From NCBI RefSeq assembly GCF_007197995.1, contig NZ_VKKH01000002.1, forward strand, positions 558,001 to 622,000: a stretch of 64,000 bases of DNA, written 5' to 3'. The notes below the pieces were generated by a model that worked only from the letters and a program-made list of their open reading frames with translations, made no database searches and was not told where the DNA came from. The stretch is from Aliiglaciecola sp. M165 (GTDB lineage Bacteria > Pseudomonadota > Gammaproteobacteria > Enterobacterales > Alteromonadaceae). Numbering within the stretch: position 1 is the stretch's first letter; the number at the start of each line of letters is the position of its first letter. A program made the translations under genes and the position numbers. Shown one piece after another: positions 26,964 to 36,523 of this stretch.

Positions 26964-27185
26964 TCATTAATCCCTTACGAATTGTTTTATTTTGATCTAG
27001 AAATTCATGGTATGTGACTAAATCATTACAAACCACAGAGTTATTGTTTTTCATATTTGGAAGCTGTTAAATACGTCGCTTAGAACGACACGTAATTACT
27101 TAGCAATGTCCAATAAACAAAGAAATAGCGCCTTAAGTCACAGGAAAATATAGCCAACCCAAAACAGAGGGATGATTTATTAACT

Positions 27186-27917
27186 CTATCCTCTAAATCC
27201 TAATTTAGATGGATCATCGGTCGCTACGAACAATACTTGGAACACTTTATCTCCTTGCAAAGTGGTGCCTGAGTAATCAAGAACTACGAAATTTTTATCA
27301 AACTCCTCTATCTTATCTATGTCTGCAATGTCTAAGTCCGGACTATGCGTAAACTCCAGTACACATAATTTACCTGCGCAAGCATACTTCTCATTATAGT
27401 AACGACCTGCCAAATTATTTCTCAGCGCATCAGACAATTTTCCCTCCCGCTCAACACTATATGAAGACCGGTCTTTTTCTTTAAATGAGTCCACCAAAAC
27501 ATTGAAATCTTTGATACTAAGTAGCGTAATTACTTTCTCAGCAGTGGCAACATTTTCATTTTCAAAAAATAGGTCTTTTAAGTTGTCTTCAGTGGAGTTG
27601 GCAATATCAACAATAAGTTTCTCTACTCTCTTTTCCATCCGTGCTTCAGCATTGTTGACTTCATTGTTACCTTTTAAAGGTCCATTTGCATTGAGCTCTT
27701 CTTTATTGTTTGAAACTAGTTTTTCAGTGGTATTTTCAAAATTGATATTTCCTACAAATTCAACTTTTCTGTTAACACTTGCTGGAGTTGAATTCTTCGG
27801 TTCAACTTTAGTCGGGTTTAGGCTATAAAAGCCACCTTTAAAGACAACAACCGCCACTAGGATGATTGCTATAGCACCTAGTTTTATTTGTACTTTTTTA
27901 GTCTTAAACAATTTCAT
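27186..27917 (-). CDS. Membrane-anchored protein of unknown function
   Basis: A 243-residue protein with one N-terminal membrane helix (KLGAIAIILVAVVVFKGGFY) preceded by lysines, so the rest should be periplasmic. The Asn/Glu/Lys-rich segment at residues 40-95 looks like a linker. The C-terminal half (LFFENENVATAEKVITLL to the end) seems folded and includes CAGKLCVLEF, a possible disulfide loop. Not recognised. It sits in the same AT-rich, same-strand group as its neighbours. Confidence 0.55.
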   Translation of the reverse strand: MKLFKTKKVQIKLGAIAIILVAVVVFKGGFYSLNPTKVEPKNSTPASVNRKVEFVGNINFENTTEKLVSNNKEELNANGPLKGNNEVNNAEARMEKRVEKLIVDIANSTEDNLKDLFFENENVATAEKVITLLSIKDFNVLVDSFKEKDRSSYSVEREGKLSDALRNNLAGRYYNEKYACAGKLCVLEFTHSPDLDIADIDKIEEFDKNFVVLDYSGTTLQGDKVFQVLFVATDDPSKLGFRG

Positions 27918-28215
27918 CTTGAATTTATCCTTATTCCAAAATGATAAAGGGATCGTTGTGAATGATTCACCGTTGGTGATATTAAAAGATTCCTGCTTTC
28001 TACGAAGTGGCTTGGGACGACTAGGGAATGATGTGGGGTTTGAAGGGCTAGACGTGGGTCAAATAGGAAACGACACATTCTTAACCAAGCCATTTCGTCT
28101 ATTAAAATCCATTACGCTTCATTGTCGAAAAAAATGGGCGGACTTAATTTACACGACTCTTATTCCAATGTGACATGCTTTGAACTCGTACTAAGCACTT
28201 GTCCAGAATATATGG
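27918..28215. other. AT-rich intergenic region without a clear gene
   Basis: 298 bases between two orphan exported-protein genes. Open frames here on the plus strand (27862-28173, 28122-28322) are short, overlap neighbours and lack ribosome-binding sites. No repeat ends or recombination site were recognised. Confidence 0.5.
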
Positions 28216-28797
28216 CTAAATATACAAATCATTGTTTTTCAAAACCTCGCGAATTTGTTCCTGATCTTCAAGCACTGTTTTGTATATCCATTTGTAGAAG
28301 TATTTACCATTGGTCGAGATGACTTTTTCTGCCTTTTCCTTGCCAATCACTTGCGCTAATGCATCCAATTCCATCAAGCAAACAGCAAGGTGCAGGTATG
28401 TAGAAAACTCACTTCTTGCCCCATTTGGGAAACCTACTGGCACAGAAGGATAAATTTTTTTGAGTTCAGTAATGGTATCTGAAACCTTATTTTTTCTAGT
28501 ATCTTCAAACCAGTGTATTTGTTCGTGCAGAAACTGAGATAGGCCCGCAAGGTCATTATTGGGCATGGAAGCTGTGAGAGTTAAAATTGGATGGCTGAAA
28601 GGACTTGGTGCGGATTCGTCAATAATAATTTCGTTTGTAAACAACCATTTCTTGAGATCGTATTGCTCTAAAAGCCTTAAAACCTGCTGTCGTTTACTCT
28701 CTTCCCTTTCCGAGCCGTTAGCAAGAGAAATGTTCATTTCAGCAACGGCAAATTGCGATACAAAAATAGTTGATATAACTAGTTTAAGAATTTTCAT
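28216..28797 (-). CDS. Exported protein with an HExxH motif, putative metallopeptidase-like
   Basis: A 193-residue protein with signal peptide MKILKLVISTIFVSQFAVA. Near the middle is LHEQIHWFEDT, an HExxH zinc-binding pattern, and about 45 residues later a helix with Glu (LHLAVCLMELDALAQVIG) that could supply a third ligand as in gluzincins. The spacing and fold are unproven, so it may be a chance motif. ATG 28797 has AAGGTGG 5 bases upstream, clearly better than the GTG at 28806. Confidence 0.6.
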   Translation of the reverse strand: MKILKLVISTIFVSQFAVAEMNISLANGSEREESKRQQVLRLLEQYDLKKWLFTNEIIIDESAPSPFSHPILTLTASMPNNDLAGLSQFLHEQIHWFEDTRKNKVSDTITELKKIYPSVPVGFPNGARSEFSTYLHLAVCLMELDALAQVIGKEKAEKVISTNGKYFYKWIYKTVLEDQEQIREVLKNNDLYI

Positions 28798-28875
28798 TAA
28801 AACCACCTTGTCTTATAACGTTATGATAAACGGCAATTACTGCTGGGCGCAATTAGGGAAAAGGAGTCGTAAACA

Positions 28876-29760
28876 CTACGTCAGTTCGTCCACTAAAAAG
28901 TCGAAAACCGTTTTAACACGTCGATTCATGCGTAATTCTCGATGCACCACTAACCATATGTCTGATACCAAAGATGGAATGTTAGGAAGTACTTTACACA
29001 AAAGAGGTTCTGACTCGGCGGCTTCCTCAGCAAATATTCCAATGCATATGCCTTGTTTGACCAATTCCCAGTGCACCAGTCGATTTGCACTTAAAAAAGG
29101 GAAATTCTTTTTAGTCAGGCTTAGCCCCATTTGCGAAAGTCGCTCAATCATCACCCCTGATTTTTCAAAGCCAACAAATCTTGCGTTACAAAGATCTTGC
29201 AGACATTGTGGAGCGCCAATTTGCGCTATGTATTTAGCGGTCGCGTAATAGTTTGCTGCGACAGGCTTAAGCTTTCGGGCAATGAGATCCATCTGTTTAG
29301 GCTGAAACCCTCGGATTGCGATGTCTGCTTCTCTGCGCAGAAGATCACTTTCCGTATTGGAAGCGATGATTTCAATTTCGATTCCTGGGTGGAGTGCATG
29401 TAACTTTTTGACTATCGACGGCAAAACAAAAACCGCAGCATCTTCAGTGGCAGAAATACTGATACTCCCTTCAATGTCTTGCGATTTCCCCGACGCGGCC
29501 AATGACAACATATTCGCTGCATCACCCATGGCACGAACGTATTGCACCAATTCCAAGCCATTGGGTGTCAATTCTAATCCTCGACCTTCACGCTCAAATA
29601 ATGCCACACCTAGTTCTTGTTCTAACTGAGAAACCTGTCTACCCAACGTAGGCTGACTCATATTCAGTGATCTCGCCGCTGCGGACAAAGAACCTTCTTC
29701 GGCTGTCACTAAAAATGCTCTTGCCCTGTTCCAATCAAATTTTATGCTGTGCCAATCCAT
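28876..29760 (-). CDS. LysR-family transcriptional regulator
   Basis: A 294-residue regulator with an N-terminal winged helix (FLVTAEEGSLSAAARSLNMS, then QPTLGRQVSQLEQELGVALF) and a periplasmic-binding-like effector domain (IEGSISISATEDAAVFVLPS). ATG 29760 (MDWHSIKFDWNRARAF) is the most likely start. It is divergent from a small surface protein and a methyltransferase gene, which may be its targets. Confidence 0.9.
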   Translation of the reverse strand: MDWHSIKFDWNRARAFLVTAEEGSLSAAARSLNMSQPTLGRQVSQLEQELGVALFEREGRGLELTPNGLELVQYVRAMGDAANMLSLAASGKSQDIEGSISISATEDAAVFVLPSIVKKLHALHPGIEIEIIASNTESDLLRREADIAIRGFQPKQMDLIARKLKPVAANYYATAKYIAQIGAPQCLQDLCNARFVGFEKSGVMIERLSQMGLSLTKKNFPFLSANRLVHWELVKQGICIGIFAEEAAESEPLLCKVLPNIPSLVSDIWLVVHRELRMNRRVKTVFDFLVDELT

Positions 29761-29900
29761 ACAAATATGCATACCTAAAATGCGTTTTTGTCAATTATCC
29801 TACAAAAATTTATAGAATATAATGCCCGCCGCTAAAAACTTTGAATAAGCAAATTAACAATGGCCAAAAGCGCCTAACAATTTTGAATAGGAAAGTAGAA

Positions 29901-30398
29901 ATGAACGTACTAACACGAAAACTCTTATTAACGGGCATACTCTTAACAGCCGCCCAACTAAGCGTTGCAAATACTTTGTCGTTTTCGCTCGGTACAGGTT
30001 ACCCGTTTTTTGTTGTACCAGAAGTTTCGTTATCAAGTGCGGACAATAGTCGACGCTGGCATCTAAATTACAAAGCTGGTCTGGACGACGGGTTTACAAT
30101 TGGTGTTGAACAAGTCATGTTTGATAGTCAGCAACATGCAATGGGTGCAGTGATTGGTGCGATTGGCATTCGAGAGGAAGACACACCCTGTGATGACATT
30201 CCAAGTAATGTGGGTTGTATCGTAGCAACTATTTTTGATGAAGAAACCGTGAATGGCGCAGCAATTAGCTACGGATACTATTTTAACGGATTAAATTCAT
30301 CTGGATGGCACGTCAAATTCGAAGCGGGTTATGGAGAAGGTTCACAAAGCAAAGAAAAGCGTGCAAGCGCCTCAATTCGCTTAAGTTATCAGTTTTAA
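29901..30398 (+). CDS. Exported, probably outer-membrane beta-barrel protein
   Basis: A 165-residue protein with signal peptide (RKLLLTGILLTAAQLSVA). The mature part has alternating polar/hydrophobic strands (LSFSLGTGYPFFVV, WHLNYKAGLDDGFTIGVEQV, ISYGYYFNG, WHVKFEAGYGEG) and ends in ASIRLSYQF, with a terminal Phe as in outer-membrane barrels. One Cys pair (CDDIPSNVGC) lies in a loop. ATG 29901 is preceded by AGGA; a longer frame from 29841 is unlikely. The function is unknown. The next gene is 13 bases away. Confidence 0.7.
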   Translation: MNVLTRKLLLTGILLTAAQLSVANTLSFSLGTGYPFFVVPEVSLSSADNSRRWHLNYKAGLDDGFTIGVEQVMFDSQQHAMGAVIGAIGIREEDTPCDDIPSNVGCIVATIFDEETVNGAAISYGYYFNGLNSSGWHVKFEAGYGEGSQSKEKRASASIRLSYQF

Positions 30399-30411
30399 AG
30401 GAGTAATAAAC

Positions 30412-31032
30412 ATGGTTAACGCTGCAAAGTTCTGGGACAGATGGGCCGAACGTTACTCGAATCAACCCATTAAAGATCCCAAAGCGTATCAAAGCAAACT
30501 AGAACATACTCAAGCGTATTTCAAGCCTGATATGAATGTGTTGGAATTTGGCTGTGGAACGGGTTCGACAGCAATTGTTCACTCGCCTTTTGTGAAGCAC
30601 ATTAAGGCGATTGATATATCTGACAACATGATCGCTATTGCCAAGCAAAAGGCAAACACTCAATCCATTAGTAATATTGATTTTGAAGTCTCCACACTCG
30701 ACTCACTGACTCCTGAAACACAAATGTTCGACGTCATTTTAGGTTTAAGTATTTTGCATTTATTGGAAGATTGGCAATCGGTGCTGACAAAAGCACACAG
30801 TTTGCTCAAGCCTGGGGGTATTTTTGTTTCCAGTACCCCGTGTATCAAGCACATGACACTACTTAAGTTGCTTGCACCACTAGGACAATTCGCGGGTCTG
30901 ATCCCGCAACTGAGCTATTTTTCTAAAGAGGAATTAATATCATCGCTAATTGCCACAGGATTCGAGATTGAATATGACTGGCAACCCAAACAAAATACAG
31001 GCGTTTTTATTATTGCTAGAAAAGTCGCTTAA
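30412..31032 (+). CDS. Class I SAM-dependent methyltransferase
   Basis: A 206-residue cytoplasmic methyltransferase of the UbiE/Methyltransf_11 type. Motif I is VLEFGCGTGSTAI near residue 45, the acidic loop is IKAIDISDNMIAIA, and the later motif is DVILGLSILHLL with LLKPGGIFV. It has no signal peptide. AAGGAG lies 6-8 bases before the ATG. It probably forms an operon with the barrel protein. The substrate is unknown. Confidence 0.88.
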   Translation: MVNAAKFWDRWAERYSNQPIKDPKAYQSKLEHTQAYFKPDMNVLEFGCGTGSTAIVHSPFVKHIKAIDISDNMIAIAKQKANTQSISNIDFEVSTLDSLTPETQMFDVILGLSILHLLEDWQSVLTKAHSLLKPGGIFVSSTPCIKHMTLLKLLAPLGQFAGLIPQLSYFSKEELISSLIATGFEIEYDWQPKQNTGVFIIARKVA

Positions 31033-31039
31033 AGAACAC

Positions 31040-33205
31040 CTAGTCTGTTAGAAAGCCAATTGCAGGATCTTTGTCTACCAACCAGTTTAACTGCCAAGTT
31101 TGCAGGGGGTGAGATTCAAGATAGACTTTGGCTAAATCGGGTTCGTTTGTCAGTAACAAAAGCTTAGCTTTTACTAAGTCTGCGCCGGGTGTATCGAAAT
31201 TTTCGAGATCATATTGGTTAATTTGTGCCTCAAGTAACGCTAGCATCTGCTGCTCTTTTTCACTTCCTTGCTGACAGTAGCAAAAGGCCATGTTCGCCAA
31301 GTGGGAAATTCCCCATGCCATGACGTTGAATTTACCGCGCAAATAGGCATCATCACTAATGACCGATTCATAGTGCATTAGCGATCGAGCACAGTCGTTG
31401 GAAAAGTAGTAATTGAGACCCAGCGCCATTTTCAAAGAGCTATTTTCTGGCCACTGTTGCGCTAAGAATTCTAATTCTTGTAACCAGATATTCAGCTCGT
31501 CATTGTGAAGGTAGATTAAAGATTTGAGCTGATGCTCCAGATAGCCACCTCCTTTGACCAACGCGACCTGTTCCTGTTTTTGCCATGCTGCGTCATATTC
31601 ACCTCGATGAAAATAATCGACAGCGTCGGCTGTGATCATATAAATATTTTTTTCGGGTAACTGCTGCCTTGCAAAGTCCATGTGCTCCAAGGTTTTATCA
31701 GCTTGCATGGTAAATCGATAAAGGTTAGCTAGACCAAGATGACATGCCGGATAGTCAGGGAGCAGAGCAACACAATGTTGGAACTGTTTTAACGCGGCGC
31801 TTAGTTGACCTTTAACGAATAGTGAATCTGCCACCGCAAAATTAGTGATGGCAGACATCGGATTATGCGCAAGCGCAATATTGAAATGATTGAGTGCTTT
31901 AGAATGATTGTCTTGTATCCATAACAAATACCCGTAGTTGTGATGAGCAAGAGCGAGTTTTGGATCAAGTTCAAGTGCGGTTAAAAAAGCTTTTTCAGCC
32001 TGTTCAAACTCCCCAAAGTTAATATGTAGTAGGCCTTGTGCAGCAAATGCAACCGGCATAAATTGGTCGACACCAAGGGCAATATCAATTGCCTTCTGGG
32101 TTGAGGATCTAGCAACTTCTGGGGCTAACAATCGATACTGGTACAGCACCATTTTATTCATCCCAATGGCAATGTGCGCAAGTGCATAATCCGGCTGCAA
32201 CGCCACGGCTTGTTCAAATTCAATCAACGCTTTTTGGATATACTCTGGTGTCGCTTTTGCCGCCATCGCACTGCCACGTAAGAAGTGCATGTAGGCGTCA
32301 CCCAGTTCCGGATGCTTACGTAGTCTGCCAGATGATTGCAACGTATATTCAGGGGCTAACGACTGCACAACTGCCAAACTGATATCTTGCTGCAAGGTAA
32401 AGATTTCTTGTTCCTCAACGTTGAACACTTTTGACCATAAATGGGTACTGTCTTCAACTTTGATAAGCTGCACTGTAATGCGCAAGATGTTTTGATCTTT
32501 CCTGACAGAGCCTTCCAACAGGTAGTTGACGTTTAGCTTGTGTGCAAGAGCTTGAATGTCTAGCCCTTGATCTCGAAACGCGAATGAAGAGGTTCTCGCT
32601 GTCACCGCTAAATCCGGGATCACCGTGAGTTGATGAATAATCTCTTCAACTAATCCATCGGCGAAATATTGGGTGTCTACTTGAGAATGAAAAACATCAA
32701 ACGGTAGCACTGCGATAGACGGTGCGGATTGATTTTTTGTTTTGATGTCAGCAGAATCCAAGGTGATTTTGTCAGTCTGATAAAATCGCCAACTTAAAAC
32801 GCCGACAAGCACTAATACAGACAAAACCAACGCGCTTTTTAACCAAGAAGGTTTGTCAGTTTTTTCATCCGTGATATTACCTTGCTGTAATGGCGACTCG
32901 GCCTGAGCCAACAGCCGATAGCCTTTTTTGGGAACCGTAATAATAATTTGAGGATGATGGGGATCGTCTTCGAGTACCTTACGTAAGTTTGCGATCAGAT
33001 TATAAAGTACATGATCAGCAATAATCTGATTTTTCCAGACTTGTTCAAAGATAAACTCCCGACTGACTACTTCTCCCTCAGCACGGGCCAGTACAATCAG
33101 TAAATCCATTGCCTTAGGTTCGAGTTTTATTCGCTCCTTACCATTTGAAACACTCTGTTCAGACGGAAATACTTGCCATTTACCCAAGTAAAATTCTTTC
33201 AACAT
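31040..33205 (-). CDS. CadC/ToxR-like membrane regulator with TolB-like and TPR domains
   Basis: About 721 residues. An N-terminal winged helix (LKEFYLGKWQVFPSEQSV, then AEGEVVSREFIFEQVWKN and ITVPKKGYRLL) is followed by one membrane helix (SALVLSVLVLVGVLSWRF). A periplasmic region begins SIAVLPFDVFHSQVDTQYFA (TolB/adenylate-cyclase-associated type), then about ten TPR-like repeats (ALIEFEQAVALQPDYALAHI, KALNHFNIALAHNPMSAI). The start is uncertain: ATG 33205 fits the family N terminus, while the frame is open to 33295. Divergent from the dockerin-like gene. Confidence 0.85.
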   Translation of the reverse strand: MLKEFYLGKWQVFPSEQSVSNGKERIKLEPKAMDLLIVLARAEGEVVSREFIFEQVWKNQIIADHVLYNLIANLRKVLEDDPHHPQIIITVPKKGYRLLAQAESPLQQGNITDEKTDKPSWLKSALVLSVLVLVGVLSWRFYQTDKITLDSADIKTKNQSAPSIAVLPFDVFHSQVDTQYFADGLVEEIIHQLTVIPDLAVTARTSSFAFRDQGLDIQALAHKLNVNYLLEGSVRKDQNILRITVQLIKVEDSTHLWSKVFNVEEQEIFTLQQDISLAVVQSLAPEYTLQSSGRLRKHPELGDAYMHFLRGSAMAAKATPEYIQKALIEFEQAVALQPDYALAHIAIGMNKMVLYQYRLLAPEVARSSTQKAIDIALGVDQFMPVAFAAQGLLHINFGEFEQAEKAFLTALELDPKLALAHHNYGYLLWIQDNHSKALNHFNIALAHNPMSAITNFAVADSLFVKGQLSAALKQFQHCVALLPDYPACHLGLANLYRFTMQADKTLEHMDFARQQLPEKNIYMITADAVDYFHRGEYDAAWQKQEQVALVKGGGYLEHQLKSLIYLHNDELNIWLQELEFLAQQWPENSSLKMALGLNYYFSNDCARSLMHYESVISDDAYLRGKFNVMAWGISHLANMAFCYCQQGSEKEQQMLALLEAQINQYDLENFDTPGADLVKAKLLLLTNEPDLAKVYLESHPLQTWQLNWLVDKDPAIGFLTD

Positions 33206-33371
33206 GCGGCTTAACACCCACCCAATTAGTATTGTTGAAATACGGTTCACTAAAAGTATAGCCCTTAGGTAAATATCAACCCATAGATTTTCCATAGGTT
33301 TCCCATAGAACTTTTTGACTGCCTTTGGCTAAGGTTTTGATTGCGACTGAGAAGGGAGAAGGAACAAGACT

Positions 33372-35762
33372 ATGCAGAACCTATTTACACGTTCAATGAG
33401 CACTGCAAGGCGGCAGGTTGTTTTTGCCAAATCACTAATCATTTTCATTTTTTTGATATTGCTGAGTATAAATGCTCAAGCGAAGTTGGTTTTTATTACC
33501 AATGACCCTGCATTTCAAAATGCCACTATTGTGCCGCTTGATGCCGCAAAAGGATTCGCAGCGGGAGTGCAAAATGTGCAATTTACCGAAGGCGGAGTAG
33601 ATTTTGATTTTACCACGGCCAATATCAACGGTTTGTCTGATTTTCGCGGAACGTTGATCTCCTATTTCCCTGAAGGAGTGACTGTTACATTTAGTCAACC
33701 TATGAGCGCGATTGGTTTTCAGTTTGCATTTGCCGAGTGTCAGGGACGTGCAAGATTTATAGGTTCTGCGGCGACCGAAGAACATACCTTTGAATTTGGC
33801 CAAGGTGGTATTTTTGTTGGAGCCGCGGAAATCGGTGACATCACTTCCGTTGAGTTGAACGGCACATGCTTTTTTGCCAATTGGCCTGAGATGCGCTTTG
33901 ATGCCACCACGCCTCCGCCACCACCTACTGAACGTGCCGACCTGTCATTTGATAAATCAGCGCCAAATGTGGCCAGTCAGTTAGATGGATCGATTGATTT
34001 TGATTTAACCGTTACCAACAACGGACCCGACGACGCAACCGGTGTGCAACTGGTAGATTTTCCTCCCGGAGGAATGCAGGTTAATAACAGTACGCCTTCG
34101 ATTCCATTGGTCTCTGCTGGCGGCAAAGTTGTGGTGATGGGAGTGGGCGACCTTGCCAACTCGGATCAGTACACTAACACCCTTAATATGTCGGTTCCGC
34201 CGTTCACTGGGACAGGCGTTGTAACCCAGCACCCCGGGGTGTTTAATTGCAATACCCAACTACTCAATGTTGCCTTGGCCACAGGTAGTTCGATCGATCC
34301 CAATACAACAAATAACTCAGATTTAACTGTGACGCGTTTCGACAAGGCGTCTAGAGCCTCGGTGCCAGAAATTTGTGATAACGGTATCGATGATAATTGT
34401 AATGGACGTGTGGATTGTGGTGATAATGCCTGTTCAAATTCAGCAAATTGTCGACCTCCACGCTTGCTTAATGCCAACAACAACCCACCCTCGATATGCA
34501 ATACCATTAATGGGATCATCATATGTTTGAATAACGGGGGTCCAGCGCCATTCCCAGTTGGTCCAAATCCGGCGCCTGCGCCTCCTCCCCCTCAAGCTTG
34601 TACATTCAGAGACGTACATGGCAGACCCTTTGAAGCTCCGGCATGTTGCTGCTCCTATGGGCCTTGTGATCGTGCCAGATGCGAAAGGCTTGCTGCGCGA
34701 GATCCTAATTTTAAATCCGCCAACCCGCCGGTTAATATCAATGGTTACGGAATCACCCAAGCCGGCAGATTACATGAATACACCATTACCTATGAGAATA
34801 TTGGCAATGCTGATGCAATTGACGTGCGAATATACGATGTGCTTGCGCCAGAGCTAGACGATACAACGCTGCAAATCAATGATGATGGGGTGTATGACGG
34901 AACCATTCGCACTATTACCTGGAGTGACGCGCTTTTACCTCCACAAGAGCCGCGCACCGTATCGTTTAGCATCAACGCCCGAAGTGATTTGCAGCCTGGC
35001 GATAGGATCCGCAATCAGGCGACCATTATCTTCCCCAACGCAGAGCAGCCACGAACTGATACGAATTGGGTGGAACACGCAATAGAAAACCCTGATTTCC
35101 CAGCCGCAGCGGATTTAGGTGTTGTCGAATGTCTGCAAATTGACCCTAACACTGATCTTTATACCGTAGTGCTTTTCAATAAGGGAACAGCATTTGCCCA
35201 CAATGTGAATGCTCAGGTAATAAATCCTCCGCCTGGCATTGTTTTTACTGATGATAGCGCGCGTTTTGGTCGCTCAGATGATACCGACCCCAATGTCATT
35301 GGTACGGTGGTTCCGTTAGGGTCAACTCACAGCATCGATAGTGTTGCATTCACCGCAGATACGCCCGCTTCAGTTTGTAAAGCGCTAAATTGGCGGATCA
35401 GCTACACCAGCTCTGAAGGAGACATCATTGTAGCTGATGTGCAAGCAGCACCCGACGCAGACAGTGATGGTGTAGCGGATATCGATGATAATTGTGTAAA
35501 TACTCCAAATCTGGATCAACGTGATACCGATCAAGATGGGCAAGGGGATGCATGTGAAACTGTCGAACCTGCTCCATGTGGCGATTTAGACGCTGACAAT
35601 GATGTCGATAGAGACGATAAAAACCTGTTTGTCGCTGCACTTAGGTCAGTAGCGGGTGAGGACAGATATTCCACTGAGGCAGACTTTGACGATGATGGTG
35701 ATGTTGATTTCAGTGATTATCAGCAATGGTATCAATGCTACAGAAGCTTTGTTGCGCAATAA
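33372..35762 (+). CDS. Secreted multidomain protein with DUF11, MopE-like, type 3 repeats and dockerin-like C terminus
   Basis: A 796-residue protein with signal peptide (residues 20-37). An N-terminal beta domain (residues 40-170) precedes a proline spacer and a DUF11 domain (ADLSFDKSAPNVASQ). A metal-binding motif ICDNGIDDNCNGRVDC comes next, then a Cys-rich proline stretch (CCCSYGPCDRARC) and a second DUF11 region. A thrombospondin type 3-like calcium repeat follows (DADSDGVADIDDNC, DTDQDGQGDAC). The end carries two calcium-loop/helix units, DADNDVDRDDKNLF and DFDDDGDVDFSDYQQW, like a type I dockerin. GAAGGA precedes the ATG. The next gene has a cohesin-like fold and starts 12 bases later. 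Confidence 0.85.
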   Translation: MQNLFTRSMSTARRQVVFAKSLIIFIFLILLSINAQAKLVFITNDPAFQNATIVPLDAAKGFAAGVQNVQFTEGGVDFDFTTANINGLSDFRGTLISYFPEGVTVTFSQPMSAIGFQFAFAECQGRARFIGSAATEEHTFEFGQGGIFVGAAEIGDITSVELNGTCFFANWPEMRFDATTPPPPPTERADLSFDKSAPNVASQLDGSIDFDLTVTNNGPDDATGVQLVDFPPGGMQVNNSTPSIPLVSAGGKVVVMGVGDLANSDQYTNTLNMSVPPFTGTGVVTQHPGVFNCNTQLLNVALATGSSIDPNTTNNSDLTVTRFDKASRASVPEICDNGIDDNCNGRVDCGDNACSNSANCRPPRLLNANNNPPSICNTINGIIICLNNGGPAPFPVGPNPAPAPPPPQACTFRDVHGRPFEAPACCCSYGPCDRARCERLAARDPNFKSANPPVNINGYGITQAGRLHEYTITYENIGNADAIDVRIYDVLAPELDDTTLQINDDGVYDGTIRTITWSDALLPPQEPRTVSFSINARSDLQPGDRIRNQATIIFPNAEQPRTDTNWVEHAIENPDFPAAADLGVVECLQIDPNTDLYTVVLFNKGTAFAHNVNAQVINPPPGIVFTDDSARFGRSDDTDPNVIGTVVPLGSTHSIDSVAFTADTPASVCKALNWRISYTSSEGDIIVADVQAAPDADSDGVADIDDNCVNTPNLDQRDTDQDGQGDACETVEPAPCGDLDADNDVDRDDKNLFVAALRSVAGEDRYSTEADFDDDGDVDFSDYQQWYQCYRSFVAQ

Positions 35763-35774
35763 AAGGAGACAAAA

Positions 35775-36317
35775 ATGAAGAACAAATTTTGGATCATAAT
35801 GGCGGTACTGATGTTTTTCACAACACAGGCAAATGCCTTGCCGATAACGGCTCTTTTGGTAGACAACCCTAACATCATGGTGGGAGATCAATTCTCAGTT
35901 GAGGTTCGTGTCGATAACGATGTGATGGGTGAGGAATTACTTGCCTTTGGCTTTGATCTGCAAGGAGTTGACCCGTTGCTAAACTATATTGGAGCCAACA
36001 TTGGGCCGGCTTTCCTAGATACGTCTTTTGGGGTGAATAATGTTGCGGGGCTAGCCTTTCCGGGAGTTACTGACACTGACATTTTATTCGCCACTTTAGT
36101 TTTTGATGCGTTGGATGTGGGCGTCGCACAAATCGCTGTGGAAGGAATATTTGATGGCTTCTTTTCTGGCATGTTTTACGAGTTTAGTGGTTTTGATATT
36201 GCCGCTCAAACCAGCGTAACCATAAATCAGCGGCCGCCAGCGGTGCCAGAGCCAGCAGGATTGTTTATCGCCGGGTTAATATTATTTATGTGTATCAGAA
36301 AACGCCCGTTTAACTGA
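35775..36317 (+). CDS. Cohesin-like protein with PEP-CTERM sorting signal
   Basis: A 180-residue exported protein. Signal peptide MKNKFWIIMAVLMFFTTQANA, then a cohesin-like beta domain (NPNIMVGDQFSVEVRVDN; DILFATLVFDALDVGVAQIA). The C terminus is a textbook PEP-CTERM signal: VPEPAGLF, a hydrophobic helix (IAGLILFMCI) and a basic tail RKRPFN, so an exosortase should process it. No exosortase gene is in this window. AAGGAG lies just before the ATG; same operon as the dockerin-like gene. Confidence 0.85.
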   Translation: MKNKFWIIMAVLMFFTTQANALPITALLVDNPNIMVGDQFSVEVRVDNDVMGEELLAFGFDLQGVDPLLNYIGANIGPAFLDTSFGVNNVAGLAFPGVTDTDILFATLVFDALDVGVAQIAVEGIFDGFFSGMFYEFSGFDIAAQTSVTINQRPPAVPEPAGLFIAGLILFMCIRKRPFN

Positions 36318-36479
36318 ACAGAATGTACTGGAAAAAGCCGTTGACCCTTTGTTCGGGTCTGCTTGTGTGAAGTGTTGCATTGGGTCGTCGAAAAACCCCG
36401 TGTTTGGGCAAGCTTATATGTGTGGTAAAAACGCTAATTCTGTACCTTGAAATGTTTCCCCGCACTTTCAACCCTAGTT

Positions 36480-36491
36480 TTAGCGTGCTAA
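36480..36491. promoter_or_regulatory. Candidate operator of the toxin-antitoxin operon
   Basis: TTAGC-GT-GCTAA is a perfect short dyad about 32 bases before the antitoxin start. RelB-type antitoxins autoregulate by binding such sites. Short, so only suggestive. Confidence 0.35.
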
Positions 36492-36523
36492 CATTTGTGA
36501 GTACAGATTAGGGGTGGTTGTTT

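Noticed and set aside
27862-28173. Plus-strand 103-codon frame in the AT-rich cluster
   Set aside because: Starts inside a minus-strand gene, no ribosome-binding site, no signal of a real protein.
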